Of a stretch of DNA of 45,723 nt, positions 1 to 8,740 are shown one piece after another (the first letter of the stretch is position 1; each line of letters opens with the position of its first letter). The position numbers and the translations under genes are program-made. A model generated the notes under the pieces. That model saw only the letters and a list, made by a program, of their open reading frames with translations. It was not told the origin of the DNA and did not search any database. Origin of the DNA: Opitutales bacterium (GTDB taxonomy: Bacteria > Verrucomicrobiota > Verrucomicrobiia > Opitutales > JAFGAQ01); assembly GCA_022361075.1 (NCBI GenBank), contig JAKSBQ010000045.1, positions 1 to 45,723 on the forward strand. Reading direction: 5' to 3'.

Positions 1-20
1 GGAGAGAATTTAAAGCTTTT

Positions 21-1148
21 CTAGGCTATTGCCTCTTCAACATTTTGATTTTGTGCTTCTTCGATTAACTCCCTTACGACATTTAGAATATGCTCTGACA
101 CAATTGGACTGACGCTATTTCCAATCTGCCGAAAAGCATGCCATTTTGTTGGATGAAAGTAAAACCAATCCGGAAATCCCTGTAAACGAGCTGCCTCTCT
201 TGGAGTAATCACCCTCGGTTCAATGGGGTGAATTGGCCGTAAAGCTTGAAAGGAGCCTCTGTCACTGCCTGTTCCAGCTCGAAGAGTTGGAGCAAATCCG
301 TCAATACTCAAACGATTTGCGCGTGAAACCGGATCTCTACAACCCTGTTCTAGTGAACTAAACCGTTCAGAAACCGAAAGCGTGTGTTTCGTTTCAGGAA
401 AACCAGACAATATACCCTTCCTAAACTTTGAAACGACATTGGGATCACCGACACCACTGGGGGGCTCACGCGTTAGCAATCGAAGATATGGATTCGTTTT
501 TCTTTTCACCTTCAACCACACATCTTCGTGTGGATTTTCAACTGCAACGGGAGAAGGTAAGCCACCAAGTGCATCTTTAACCTTTGCAATAAATACAGAT
601 TCTGAGGGCTCAAAAGAGCTCACAGGAGGATGGGTTGCAAATAATTCTCTATTGAATCCAATAAAAAGAATTCTAGTTCGGGTGGTTGGAACGCCTAAAC
701 GATGTGCGATAACCTCACATGGTTCTAATAGAAGAAAATTATTTTCAACCAGATTTATGGCTTTTTCCCTAAGGCAATCATATTGAGGTTGAAGAATCCC
801 TGGTACATTTTCAGCAATAAAAAAACTGGGGTTTTCTTGTTCAACCAGTCGAAAAAACGAGTTGAAGGCAGTATTTCTGATATCATCAACATTTCGATGT
901 CCCATACTGCTAAATCCTTGGCAAGGAGGACCTCCAATAATTCCTGTGATCTCATCAAAGTTTACTAAACTTCGGATGGAGGGTAGATTATTTATATCGA
1001 CCTCATAATGCTGCGTAGAAGGAAAATTTTTTTTATGTGTCGAGAGTGTGATGGAATCATTGTCGAAAGCAGCGGCAACATTGAATCCTGCATAACTAGC
1101 CCCAAGAGAGAATCCTCCCACTCCAGAGAAAAGGTCTATGATATTCAT
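21..1148 (-). CDS. DNA (cytosine-5-)-methyltransferase
   Basis: This 375-residue protein has the ordered motifs of C5-cytosine DNA methyltransferases. Motif I is DLFSGVGGFSLG at the N-terminus. Motif IV is GGPPCQGF with the catalytic cysteine at about residue 76. Motif VI is AENVPG near residue 115. An arginine-rich motif VIII (TTRTRILFIG), RLQGFPDWF and the C-terminal QIGNSVSP (motif X) follow. It would transfer a methyl group from S-adenosylmethionine to cytosine in a specific DNA site. Length is ordinary for the family and all key motifs are intact. It is the last visible gene of a minus-strand operon, 23 bp after the preceding gene. The operon may continue beyond the left edge, where a cognate endonuclease or Vsr-like nuclease could lie. 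The target sequence cannot be read from the protein. Confidence 0.95.
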   Translation of the reverse strand: MNIIDLFSGVGGFSLGASYAGFNVAAAFDNDSITLSTHKKNFPSTQHYEVDINNLPSIRSLVNFDEITGIIGGPPCQGFSSMGHRNVDDIRNTAFNSFFRLVEQENPSFFIAENVPGILQPQYDCLREKAINLVENNFLLLEPCEVIAHRLGVPTTRTRILFIGFNRELFATHPPVSSFEPSESVFIAKVKDALGGLPSPVAVENPHEDVWLKVKRKTNPYLRLLTREPPSGVGDPNVVSKFRKGILSGFPETKHTLSVSERFSSLEQGCRDPVSRANRLSIDGFAPTLRAGTGSDRGSFQALRPIHPIEPRVITPREAARLQGFPDWFYFHPTKWHAFRQIGNSVSPIVSEHILNVVRELIEEAQNQNVEEAIA

Positions 1149-1171
1149 GAACTGTAATGCAAAATTTTAAC

Positions 1172-2152
1172 CTAATAGTAAACTTGTTGAAACGAGGGAA
1201 CCTGCTGCTTAAACTCGATATAGTTTTCAACAAGCTTGCAAGACATCTCCTTTGTTTCGGCAAATTGCACTCTTAGTTTCTCCAGGATTTTCTCCGCATC
1301 ATTTTCGGGGAGAAGTCTATCTAGTTCAATTCTTTCTCTCAACGAAAAATCTGGAACATCAATTCGGAGTGGTTCACCCCAATCAAAATTAAAATACTTC
1401 CATGGGTGATTTTTAAGACTAGCAAGGATTTCATTAACTTTTTCAATCTCTCCAACTAAGAATGTGATTGTTAAAATTGGCGAAACATCGATGTAAAAAT
1501 TTGAAGAAATGCACTCAGCTGAGATTTCATCTTCGTATTGGAAAGCCCTACGCACAATAACTTTAGCGATGCGATAGACTGATTTGTACAAGCTGTTTTT
1601 TGATGTGTTTTCTATTTCGAAAGGTCCGAAACTGGTAAATTCGTTTTCAAGCCAATTATGAACTTCTTGTGCAGAGACCGAAGCCCCTCGAAGTTCTTTT
1701 GGTCGAGCTGGAACAATAGTAAGCTTCAGAATGCTTGGAGATTTTGTAATTTTAGCAAAATCGCAGATCTCTTGAACGTTTTTAATCCATACTTCCGCCC
1801 CGCCAGTATGATCTAACCATATTACAGAACTCTTGCTGAAGCACCCATCCGTATTTTTTATTTCGTCCAAATATACGTCGCTTCTTTTATTCAATGGAGT
1901 AATATTACTACCAGATTTATTCAAAAATTGCCTAGAGTGTTTCCATGATTTCTCTTCGAGGGAGATCAGACGATCAAATTTAAAGCATTTATTGAGGAGA
2001 TTAAAGTCTTCCATGTAACTTGCCCCGAAACCAACATAATTCCAGTCTGAGTAGTCGGTTCCAATGATTCCTCCAACAATCCGGAGCAGTTCTACGAACA
2101 AGGCTCTTTCGACAGCTTTATTTGTTCTAAGATGGTAAACTGGTTCGCTCAT
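1172..2152 (-). CDS. Unrecognised protein, possible methyltransferase-like partner of the GHKL ATPase
   Basis: I do not recognise a characterised family for this 326-residue protein. The N-terminal third has a glycine-containing turn after a beta strand (NYVGFGASYMEDF, residues 38-50), then an acidic strand end (LISLEEKSW). A later strand ends in IWLDHTGG with Asp114. This spacing faintly resembles motifs I, II and IV of Rossmann-fold methyltransferases, but the match is weak and the rest of the protein shows no clear domain. No signal peptide or membrane segment is visible. The gene begins 2 bp after the stop of the GHKL ATPase and is followed by a cytosine methyltransferase, so it is almost certainly co-translated with both. 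A role in the same restriction or defence-like process is inferred from context only. Confidence 0.7.
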   Translation of the reverse strand: MSEPVYHLRTNKAVERALFVELLRIVGGIIGTDYSDWNYVGFGASYMEDFNLLNKCFKFDRLISLEEKSWKHSRQFLNKSGSNITPLNKRSDVYLDEIKNTDGCFSKSSVIWLDHTGGAEVWIKNVQEICDFAKITKSPSILKLTIVPARPKELRGASVSAQEVHNWLENEFTSFGPFEIENTSKNSLYKSVYRIAKVIVRRAFQYEDEISAECISSNFYIDVSPILTITFLVGEIEKVNEILASLKNHPWKYFNFDWGEPLRIDVPDFSLRERIELDRLLPENDAEKILEKLRVQFAETKEMSCKLVENYIEFKQQVPSFQQVYY

Positions 2153-2154
2153 CT

Positions 2155-3600
2155 TTAGCGCCTTCTAGTTTTTTCCGCCGCCTTCAAGACATAGTCAAAT
2201 GTTCCTTCCCCAACTCGTTTCGGAGCTTCATTCTCATCATCAAATAGAAACTCACTAACTAATCGAATATCTGATTTGGGCTTCCGAAAACTTATTGCGC
2301 TATCAGTTCTGGAAAGCACCTTTCTAGGCAAGTCGGGTTTGAAAATTGAAGCATTTTTTATGGACTTTTTTGCACTCCAACTCAAACCGACGGAACAAGC
2401 TTTGATCGCAGATAAGTCACGTCGTGGTGCGTTATCGAAACGTCTTTTTACTTCCGATTCATTTTTTTTCCAAGATGTGGTGTTCGAAGTGAAAATCTTA
2501 ATGCCCTGCATCAAAGCGTTTCTGATTAGCTGGTAAAGATCAGAATCCAAATCAACTCCATTCTTAGTTGTTGTGATAGGGAGATTACTTATCTTCGCCG
2601 ACCACATATCAACAACCCCAACTATTGAACTGAACTGATTGTGGAATGATGCAATGTCTCCAACTCCCCAACCGGTCCTATGGGTTTTATCATAAGGCAA
2701 CACAACACGATTGTTACAGATTACAGATATACCAGCAGTTTTTGTTTCGTAGTGGGGATTTGTAGGGTCTTCTTTACGAATTCTTCTCCGGTAACCTATA
2801 GCAATGAATACTTTTGTGTCATCTGTTTCGTACTTCCAAAGAAAAGGCCTTATAAACTTGCCATCATTGTCTGGTGTTTCTTCATAACACATTTCAATGT
2901 TTCTCCCAGGAACTTCTACACCGTTCAAATAGATCTTGAAGCCTTTAGATATCAGAATGTGATATGTATCTGAGATTTTTGTTTTTAGATCCGTTAAGAA
3001 AGCACCATCAGTAAAACTTTTTTTTGCACTATCCAACAAGTCGGTAATCTGAATTTGAGTGCCAGTTGTTTCGACTGCCTTCTCTTGATTATATGCTCTG
3101 AAGTCCCAGTTTGTCTGTTCCTCAATCCACTCGCTAGGTATTTCAACATAATACGAATCTTCAGATGTGTCGCTAAAAACGATAGCAGATCTCCCTAATT
3201 TGAAAATTGCTCGTTTCATACCAATCCCAACAGTTCCGATCGAACCCTCGGGTCTGTTCGCATTTGGCGGAGCTCCATTTCTAAAGGCAACTGATTTGGC
3301 TATTTCCCAAGGAATCCCACCACAGTTATCTTCGATTTCGAAATCCTTCTCGTTGACGTTTATTTTCGCCCAATAACCATCAAAACGGTCTTTTTCTTCA
3401 AGTTCGTTACATCTTACCCTAAGTGCCCCATCGATACAATTATCGACTAAATCAAGAATAGCGTCTTCAAGTTCGATATCTCTGGTGAGCATCGCAACGA
3501 AGAAATACTTATCAGGGGAACCTTTAACATCATCCCTGTAATTAACTTCGGTAGATTTAACTAATGCGTTGTCAGGCGATTTGTTGTTTTTTGAGGTCAT
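2155..3600 (-). CDS. GHKL-type ATPase (MutL/MORC/Hsp90-like), defence-associated
   Basis: The N-terminal half of this 481-residue protein is a GHKL ATPase domain. The N box is DLVDNCIDGA with the Mg-binding Asn at about residue 54, the G1 box is DNCGGI (91-96), and the G2 box is GTVGIGMKRA near residue 122. A later TTTKNGVD segment fits the transducer-domain lysine of this superfamily. Prokaryotic MORC/MutL-like ATPases of this kind are known to cluster with DNA methylases and nucleases in restriction-modification-like loci. Here the gene leads a three-gene minus-strand operon ending in a C5 methyltransferase. An ATP-gated clamp or remodelling role on DNA is inferred. The MutL endonuclease motif is not visible, so this is not a mismatch-repair MutL. 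Confidence 0.85.
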   Translation of the reverse strand: MTSKNNKSPDNALVKSTEVNYRDDVKGSPDKYFFVAMLTRDIELEDAILDLVDNCIDGALRVRCNELEEKDRFDGYWAKINVNEKDFEIEDNCGGIPWEIAKSVAFRNGAPPNANRPEGSIGTVGIGMKRAIFKLGRSAIVFSDTSEDSYYVEIPSEWIEEQTNWDFRAYNQEKAVETTGTQIQITDLLDSAKKSFTDGAFLTDLKTKISDTYHILISKGFKIYLNGVEVPGRNIEMCYEETPDNDGKFIRPFLWKYETDDTKVFIAIGYRRRIRKEDPTNPHYETKTAGISVICNNRVVLPYDKTHRTGWGVGDIASFHNQFSSIVGVVDMWSAKISNLPITTTKNGVDLDSDLYQLIRNALMQGIKIFTSNTTSWKKNESEVKRRFDNAPRRDLSAIKACSVGLSWSAKKSIKNASIFKPDLPRKVLSRTDSAISFRKPKSDIRLVSEFLFDDENEAPKRVGEGTFDYVLKAAEKTRRR

Positions 3601-3813
3601 GAAAACGGGGTACTGAGGAGTATACGAATGTTGATTAAACTATCAACGAATCAATTTCAACGTCCTATAATCGAGGGATTTCAACAAAATATCAAGTTTT
3701 CGTTCGCAACAACTCACACAGTCGGAGCATTTCAGGACCAAATGGAAAAGATTAACATCTTGGCCTGACGACGTTGATTGACCCCATATTTTTGTCCTTT
3801 CAGTATCCTCTTT

Positions 3814-3863
3814 CCTAGAATTTCTAGGAGAAAAAACTTGCGTTCTCTCCTAGAATTTCTAGG
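3814..3863. promoter_or_regulatory. Two identical palindromic operators, likely PadR binding sites
   Basis: The perfect 15-bp palindrome CCTAGAATTTCTAGG occurs at 3814-3828 and again at 3849-3863, exactly 35 bp apart. The second copy ends 10 bp before the PadR start codon at 3874. PadR regulators commonly repress their own promoters through inverted repeats, so these are the best candidates for autoregulatory operators of the PadR-permease operon. The second copy would also overlap the ribosome-binding region. The palindromes are seen directly; binding by this PadR is inferred. Confidence 0.75.
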
Positions 3864-3873
3864 TGTAGGTTTT

Positions 3874-4209
3874 ATGGCGAAAACAAAGGCGGATTTATTG
3901 AAGGGAACATTGGACCTCTTGATCTTGAAAGCGCTCAGACGAAAAAGTCCCATGCACGGTTACGGCATATCGGTAATGATACGCCAATGGTCGGATGATG
4001 TGCTCACCGTAGAGCAGGGGTCGTTGTACCCGGCTCTTTATCGATTGGAGGAGAGAGGTTACATTGATTTTGAATGGGGTGTATCTGAAAACAATCGGAA
4101 GGGTAAGTTCTACCGACTGACTTCCCGGGGTGAAGCTTTTCTTGATAATGAACTCGCCAATTGGACGAACATGTCCAGGGCGATCAACATGGTTCTTCAA
4201 ATCAGCTAG
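3874..4209 (+). CDS. PadR family transcriptional regulator
   Basis: This 111-residue protein is a PadR winged-helix regulator. It begins KADLLKGTLDLLILKAL, the usual first helix. It continues with the recognition region (MHGYGI, then VEQGSLYPALYRLEERGYI) and the wing ending GKFYRLTSRGEAFL. The ATG at 3874 is chosen because the PadR fold starts immediately after it and it lies just after the second operator palindrome. The frame is open further upstream, but that extension would run through both operators. The gene ends 4 bp before a duplicated permease gene. This pairing is common in Acidobacteria and Verrucomicrobia, where PadR typically represses the operon and releases it on binding a ligand. 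The ligand is unknown. Confidence 0.93.
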   Translation: MAKTKADLLKGTLDLLILKALRRKSPMHGYGISVMIRQWSDDVLTVEQGSLYPALYRLEERGYIDFEWGVSENNRKGKFYRLTSRGEAFLDNELANWTNMSRAINMVLQIS

Positions 4210-4213
4210 GGTC

Positions 4214-6883
4214 ATGAATATTTGGAGAGTGATAAGTTATCGTATTCGGGCGCTCTTTGGTGAGGCGCGCCTGGATTCGGAGACCGATGAAGAGATGCGT
4301 TTTCATATTGAGATGTTGACCCGGGAATATCGCGAAGACGGGTTGAGCCCTGCAGAAGCGAAGAGAAAAGCGTTGTTGGATTTTGGCGGAATCGAGAGAA
4401 TGAAGGAAGAGTGTCGTGATTCCTGGGGCACTCGTTTCGTTACGGATCTGATCCGGTGCGTTCGTGTTTCGACCCGATCTTTGCGGAAATCGCGTGGCTT
4501 CACCGCGACTGTAATCACTACCCTTGCGCTGTGCATCGGGGCAAATGTAGCGATGTATGCGGTAATCGACGCCATATTGGTTCGAGCGCTGCCTTATCCT
4601 CAATCGGAGCGGCTCGTGACGTCATTCAACTCATTCCCGGGGCTCGGGTTGGATCGGCTTGGTGTCTCCTTGGTCAGTTACTATGACAGGAGAGATGCGT
4701 TAAAATCATTTGAGTCGGTATCCATACTCAGGGATAGCATGGCGGTTGTGGGTGAATCGAGTCCGGTTCAGCGTTTGCTCGACTCACGAGTTTCTCCTGA
4801 ATTCTTCGACACTCTTAATGTCCCCGTCATGATGGGACGGCGTAATTTTACTGAGGAAGAGACCCTTCCCGGTAACGCCCTGGTGACCATCATCACCCAC
4901 TCTTTCTGGCAGGAACAGTTCAATAGCGATCCTGATGTGATCGGGAAATCGCTCAGGATTGATGGTCGGCCGCATGTGGTGGTGGGTGTGCTTGAGCGTG
5001 GATTTGAGTTCCCCTGGGGCGACGCAAACTTTTTTCGTCCGATCGCTTCAAGCCTTGAAGACCGACAGCCGGAAGGGCGCTACACTGGAAACGACTTCAC
5101 GATGATTGGACGATTGCGACAAGGGGTTTCGGTTGAAAGCGCACAGAAGGAACTGGACTCCCACAACGAGTTGCTGATGAAGGAAATGCCTGAGTCTTTA
5201 GTGGAGATTCTAAAAAACGCCAGATACGGATCTTATGTGCGTAATCTCCACGAAGACATCGTGCGACAGGCCCGTCCGATTCTTATCATTCTCCAGGCAG
5301 GAGCTTTATTTCTACTCCTAATTGCGATTGTTAACCTCATGAACCTTTTCCTGATTCGTGCGAAGAGCCGGGCGAAGGAAACTGCTGTGCGTCAATCTCA
5401 CGGTGCCGGCAGACTGCAGATCGCGAAAGAAGTCGGTATCGAAACCTTCATGCTTACTTTTGCCGGGGGTGGTATCGGACTGGCTCTTGGCGTGTTATGC
5501 ATCCATTTCCTGGAGGCACTTGGGACCGATCAATTACCGCTTGGAAATAATATCTCGTTAGATGGACGGGTGGTATGGGTATCTTTCATCTGTGCCATCT
5601 GTGTGGGAGTGATTTTATCGCTACCGATTATTGTTAGCAGTTATAGTCATAACCTCTCGTCAGTTTTAAAGGCCGGAGCAAGGGGTGGCACTGGTTCTAA
5701 AAGCCAACAAAAGGCCCGTCATGTATTCGTCGTGACTCAGGTTGCACTTGCCTTTGCGCTTCTCTCGGGTGCCGGGATGCTGGGCCTGAGCTTAAAAAAG
5801 ACCCTGGAAACGTCACCAGGGTTCGAGACCGAGGAGGTGGTCGTCGCGAATATCGGATTGCCTTCTGTGAAGTATCCTCGTTCTCACCATCGGCAGGCTT
5901 TTCTGGACAGACTGAATGAGGATCTTCGGGCGATTCCGGGGGTTGAACACGTGGGCTTTACCAATGCGATGCCCTTCAACTGGCGACCAGATGATTTTAC
6001 GATCAGGGTTGTCGGTCGAACTCTCGCCCCCGGCGAAACTGATGTCAGTCACTATTTTGGGTTTGCGAGCGGAGACTACTGGCGCGCCCTCGGTATTCCG
6101 CTTATCGAAGGGCGATTCCTTGAGGAGCGGGACAACAAGGGAGACGTGCGCGTGTGCGTTGTGGATGAATCAGTAGCCCGACGTTATTGGCCGGATCAAA
6201 GTGCAATCGGCCGCCAGATTGCATGGGGCGATGAAACGAACCCAGCAACAATCGTAGGGGTGGTCGGAACGGTGAAAACGTTGGATCTTACTGAGTTGAC
6301 CCCACTTGGAACGGTTTTGGTTCCTTATAAACTGCGTCCTACGGCTGGAATCGCACTCGCTGTTCGCTCGAAAATAGATCCCGAGATATTGATGAAATCG
6401 ATAAGAGATACGGTTCGGTCAATCGACCCTGAGATACCACTTGATCGGGCCGGCATCCTGCAGGAACGAATCGACGACAGTCTCGTGATGCAGCGTTCAC
6501 CAGCGGTTCTCTCGATAGCTTTTGCTTCGATCGCCCTGATACTGGCGGCTATCGGAACCTATAGTGTGATCGCCTACGCCGTTAGCCAAAGGCGAAGAGA
6601 AATTGGAATTCGCATCGCTTTGGGTGCCTTGCCTTCAACGATTTTGAAGCAATTTTTTGGGACGAGCACATGGTTGCTCTTAGCTGGTATTGCATTCGGA
6701 CTTGTTGGTGCGTGGTTTGCGGGTGTCGGAATGAAAAGTGTTCTCTTCGGGGTCGCTCCTTTTCATCCAGGAATTCTCCTAACAACCGTTGGGATTATGG
6801 CTTTTGTGGTCCTGATCGCAGTCTTCTTCCCCTCAAACCGCGCCGCGCGTCTGGATCCTTTAGAATCCATGAGGGAGGAATAG
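4214..6883 (+). CDS. ADOP-type orphan ABC permease (duplicated MacB/FtsX domains)
   Basis: The 889-residue protein starts with the soluble prefix region typical of PadR-linked permeases (EEMRFHIEMLTREY ... SPAEAKRKALLDFGG). It then has two MacB-like periplasmic core plus FtsX permease units. A membrane segment lies near residues 95-115, a cluster of three in the middle of the protein, and three more at the C-terminus, ending in the characteristic NRAARLDPLESMREE. No ATPase subunit is encoded nearby, as is usual for acidobacterial duplicated orphan permeases. The start at 4214 is chosen because it follows the PadR stop by 4 bp and begins with the conserved prefix domain; an upstream in-frame ATG at 4130 lies inside padR. 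The function is unknown, possibly efflux or envelope stress. Coding sequence looks more GC-rich than the left-hand operon. Confidence 0.9.
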   Translation: MNIWRVISYRIRALFGEARLDSETDEEMRFHIEMLTREYREDGLSPAEAKRKALLDFGGIERMKEECRDSWGTRFVTDLIRCVRVSTRSLRKSRGFTATVITTLALCIGANVAMYAVIDAILVRALPYPQSERLVTSFNSFPGLGLDRLGVSLVSYYDRRDALKSFESVSILRDSMAVVGESSPVQRLLDSRVSPEFFDTLNVPVMMGRRNFTEEETLPGNALVTIITHSFWQEQFNSDPDVIGKSLRIDGRPHVVVGVLERGFEFPWGDANFFRPIASSLEDRQPEGRYTGNDFTMIGRLRQGVSVESAQKELDSHNELLMKEMPESLVEILKNARYGSYVRNLHEDIVRQARPILIILQAGALFLLLIAIVNLMNLFLIRAKSRAKETAVRQSHGAGRLQIAKEVGIETFMLTFAGGGIGLALGVLCIHFLEALGTDQLPLGNNISLDGRVVWVSFICAICVGVILSLPIIVSSYSHNLSSVLKAGARGGTGSKSQQKARHVFVVTQVALAFALLSGAGMLGLSLKKTLETSPGFETEEVVVANIGLPSVKYPRSHHRQAFLDRLNEDLRAIPGVEHVGFTNAMPFNWRPDDFTIRVVGRTLAPGETDVSHYFGFASGDYWRALGIPLIEGRFLEERDNKGDVRVCVVDESVARRYWPDQSAIGRQIAWGDETNPATIVGVVGTVKTLDLTELTPLGTVLVPYKLRPTAGIALAVRSKIDPEILMKSIRDTVRSIDPEIPLDRAGILQERIDDSLVMQRSPAVLSIAFASIALILAAIGTYSVIAYAVSQRRREIGIRIALGALPSTILKQFFGTSTWLLLAGIAFGLVGAWFAGVGMKSVLFGVAPFHPGILLTTVGIMAFVVLIAVFFPSNRAARLDPLESMREE

Positions 6884-7044
6884 GGCTAGGCCGAGCTGAA
6901 AGGGCTTTGAAATGGGCGATTGTTAGGCTTTCCAAGTTCTTCAGCTGCCCAAAATATTGACATCACGGGAAGTTACCCATTCTCGTAAGGGTATGTTGAG
7001 AGCCACCCGGAAGCTTATTCACCAGCCCAGATCCATGTGTTGGA

Positions 7045-8157
7045 ATGCGTAGACTAAGAATAGGTGTTGTTGGGGCGGGTCGACGCATTCGAGACACGCA
7101 CCTTCCCGTGTTGAGGGCACTCGAGTCTCATTTTGAAATAGTGGGAGTTTGGTCCCGATCCAGATCTTCGAGGGAAGCTCTGGCAAAAGAAATAGGCGTT
7201 AAGGCTTTCCCCAATATTAAATCCCTTGTTTCGGACGCCCGCATAGACGCTGCACTCGTGAGCGTCTCCTACCAGGCAAACGGAGAGATTGCCATCGAAA
7301 CCAGTTCATTTGGGATTCCGATGTTCCTGGAAACTCCGTTTGCACCCAATCTTGTTCAAGCTAAGGAGCTGTTCGATCAAATCGAGAAAATCCAGGGTCT
7401 TGTAGAAGTCGGCGAGCAAAATCCGTTCAAGCCGCAAGTCGAAATGATGCAGCGGTTGTTGGATACCGGGGTTGTGGGAGAACTTCAGGTCGCCCAAAGT
7501 GACCTCCTGTCGCAGGGTTATCATGGAATCAGTGTCGCCAGAAGGCACATCGGATTTGACCTACAACCTCTACACCTTACCAGTTCTCAAATTCCCATCC
7601 GATTGGCACCGTATACAGATCGATTCAGCGGGAGTCCTGGTGAAACCAAAGAGATTCTCCAAACAGCTGCTATCCAATTTGAAAGTCAAAGATCCGCAAC
7701 TTTCCAATGGACTACCCTTGGGTGGCACACTCCAGCTCGCTGGTGGAAAGGGTTCCGTATCCTGACAGATCGAGGCATGCTGATGGTGCATTCGATCAAT
7801 GAAGAGGAACCCGAGTTTCGGATCCAGGTTCAACAGGATGGGTCCAATCGTGCGCGATCCATCATCATCGATCGAGAACTGAAAAATGGTGTTTTGCGCT
7901 CACTTTCCGCACGTTGGGAAACCGATGATAGCGAAAACCCGATCGTCGAATGGAAAAATCCAATCTTTGAATTTCAGGCCAACGCTTACAATGGCAAGGA
8001 ATGGTCTGATGACTTCATCGGAGTCGCACGCCTCTGGCTTGGATTTTATGATTCGGTAAACGAGGGGAGGCCGCTACTCTATGGACATCAGCAGGGTATG
8101 ATGGATTTGCGGCTTCATCTGGCGCTCGCGGGAGAGAATCCGGAGTTCAGTGGTTGA
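7045..8157 (+). CDS. Gfo/Idh/MocA-family oxidoreductase with altered EKP motif
   Basis: The 370-residue protein has the N-terminal Rossmann fold of the Gfo/Idh/MocA family (RIGVVGAGRRIRDTHLPVL), a typical second strand (VGVWSRSRSS) and a C-terminal beta-sheet domain. Family members are NAD(P)-dependent dehydrogenases of sugars or sugar derivatives. The motif that normally reads EKP, whose lysine assists catalysis, reads Glu96-Thr97-Pro98 here (FLETPFAP). The third glycine of the nucleotide-binding loop is also replaced by arginine. The protein may therefore lack normal dehydrogenase activity or act on a different step. It stands alone, 161 bp after the permease gene, with no obvious partner. 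The start at 7045 places the first strand immediately after the initiator. Confidence 0.85.
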   Translation: MRRLRIGVVGAGRRIRDTHLPVLRALESHFEIVGVWSRSRSSREALAKEIGVKAFPNIKSLVSDARIDAALVSVSYQANGEIAIETSSFGIPMFLETPFAPNLVQAKELFDQIEKIQGLVEVGEQNPFKPQVEMMQRLLDTGVVGELQVAQSDLLSQGYHGISVARRHIGFDLQPLHLTSSQIPIRLAPYTDRFSGSPGETKEILQTAAIQFESQRSATFQWTTLGWHTPARWWKGFRILTDRGMLMVHSINEEEPEFRIQVQQDGSNRARSIIIDRELKNGVLRSLSARWETDDSENPIVEWKNPIFEFQANAYNGKEWSDDFIGVARLWLGFYDSVNEGRPLLYGHQQGMMDLRLHLALAGENPEFSG

Positions 8158-8224
8158 AGACCCTCAAACTCTGGGGAAGATCAAAAAGGAACTAACGCAA
8201 AACGTTAAAATTGAAAGCTGGTCT

Positions 8225-8467
8225 TTACCAGAGTCGTTTGGATGCGAAGGCTTTGCCGGAATGGGACTTCATGTATTTCTCGAAATCAAGCGCTTTAGTT
8301 TTGTCCTGAAAAGCACAATACCACTGGATTTCCCAAGGTGTATATTTCATTGTGTGAGCGGATTTTCCGTTGTTGTGATCAGCCATTCTTGATTTCAAAT
8401 CACTGGTGAACCCTATGTAGGTTTGATCTGGATGCTTTTCGCTTCGGAGGATATAAACGTAGTGCAT
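8225..8467 (-). CDS. GIY-YIG nuclease superfamily protein, small
   Basis: This 80-residue protein matches the stand-alone GIY-YIG domain family (UPF0213/YhbQ-like). It has YVYILRS as the GIY-like strand, TYIGFTSDLKSR as the YIG strand with the conserved arginine, then a His-Asn pair (ADHNNGK) and the catalytic-type glutamate in DFEKYMKS. The length is normal for the family. Such genes are scattered, often in several copies, in Verrucomicrobiota and Bacteroidota genomes, usually alone. The biological role is not established; a DNA-cleaving activity is inferred from the fold. It runs opposite to its neighbours and lies next to REP-like hairpins and a decayed receptor gene. Confidence 0.88.
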   Translation of the reverse strand: MHYVYILRSEKHPDQTYIGFTSDLKSRMADHNNGKSAHTMKYTPWEIQWYCAFQDKTKALDFEKYMKSHSGKAFASKRLW

Positions 8468-8529
8468 TGCAATATATAAGGAACAATTTGGACTGAATCA
8501 GTTTTGGTGATTCCTGACAAACAAATGCT

Positions 8530-8678
8530 CATGCATCATTACTCGTTATTTCTTATTTTAAACTATGATAAACGAATATGGGTGTTTATGAGGGTCATTG
8601 GTATCCGAACAACAATTGCCCGTGCTTCGTCAGGCAGTTGCCGTACTACGCAGGGCACCATGCATCACTATTCGCTAT
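8530..8678. repeat. Imperfect direct repeat, two 20-bp units
   Basis: A 20-bp unit beginning CATGCATCA occurs at 8530-8549 and again at 8659-8678, with 17 of 20 positions identical by eye. The copies lie in the gene-free stretch between the GIY-YIG gene and the decayed TonB receptor. No gene was seen between them; a 65-codon open frame there has no family resemblance. It could mark an old duplication or the edges of an excised element. Confidence 0.4.
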
Positions 8679-8690
8679 ACTTATGGCTGT

Positions 8691-8721
8691 GCCATGCGTA
8701 GCTCATTGAGCAAAGCATGGC
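8691..8721. repeat. REP-like nested hairpin
   Basis: GCCATGC (8691-8697) pairs with GCATGGC (8715-8721), and inside it GCTC (8701-8704) pairs with GAGC (8708-8711) around a 3-base loop, with a symmetric 3-nt internal loop between the two stems. The nested structure lies about 20 bp before the point where TonB receptor homology begins. It looks like a REP-type palindromic unit. Repeats of this kind are plausible recombination or insertion points. Confidence 0.55.
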
Positions 8722-8740
8722 GAAGGCTGGCGGAAGTTGA

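Noticed and set aside
4439-4446. GTTACGGA, similar to the -35 motif
   Set aside because: It lies inside the permease gene and has no matching -10 element.
8504-8701. 65-codon open frame between the GIY-YIG gene and the receptor remnant
   Set aside because: It consists largely of the imperfect direct repeat and runs into the REP-like hairpin; there is no family resemblance.
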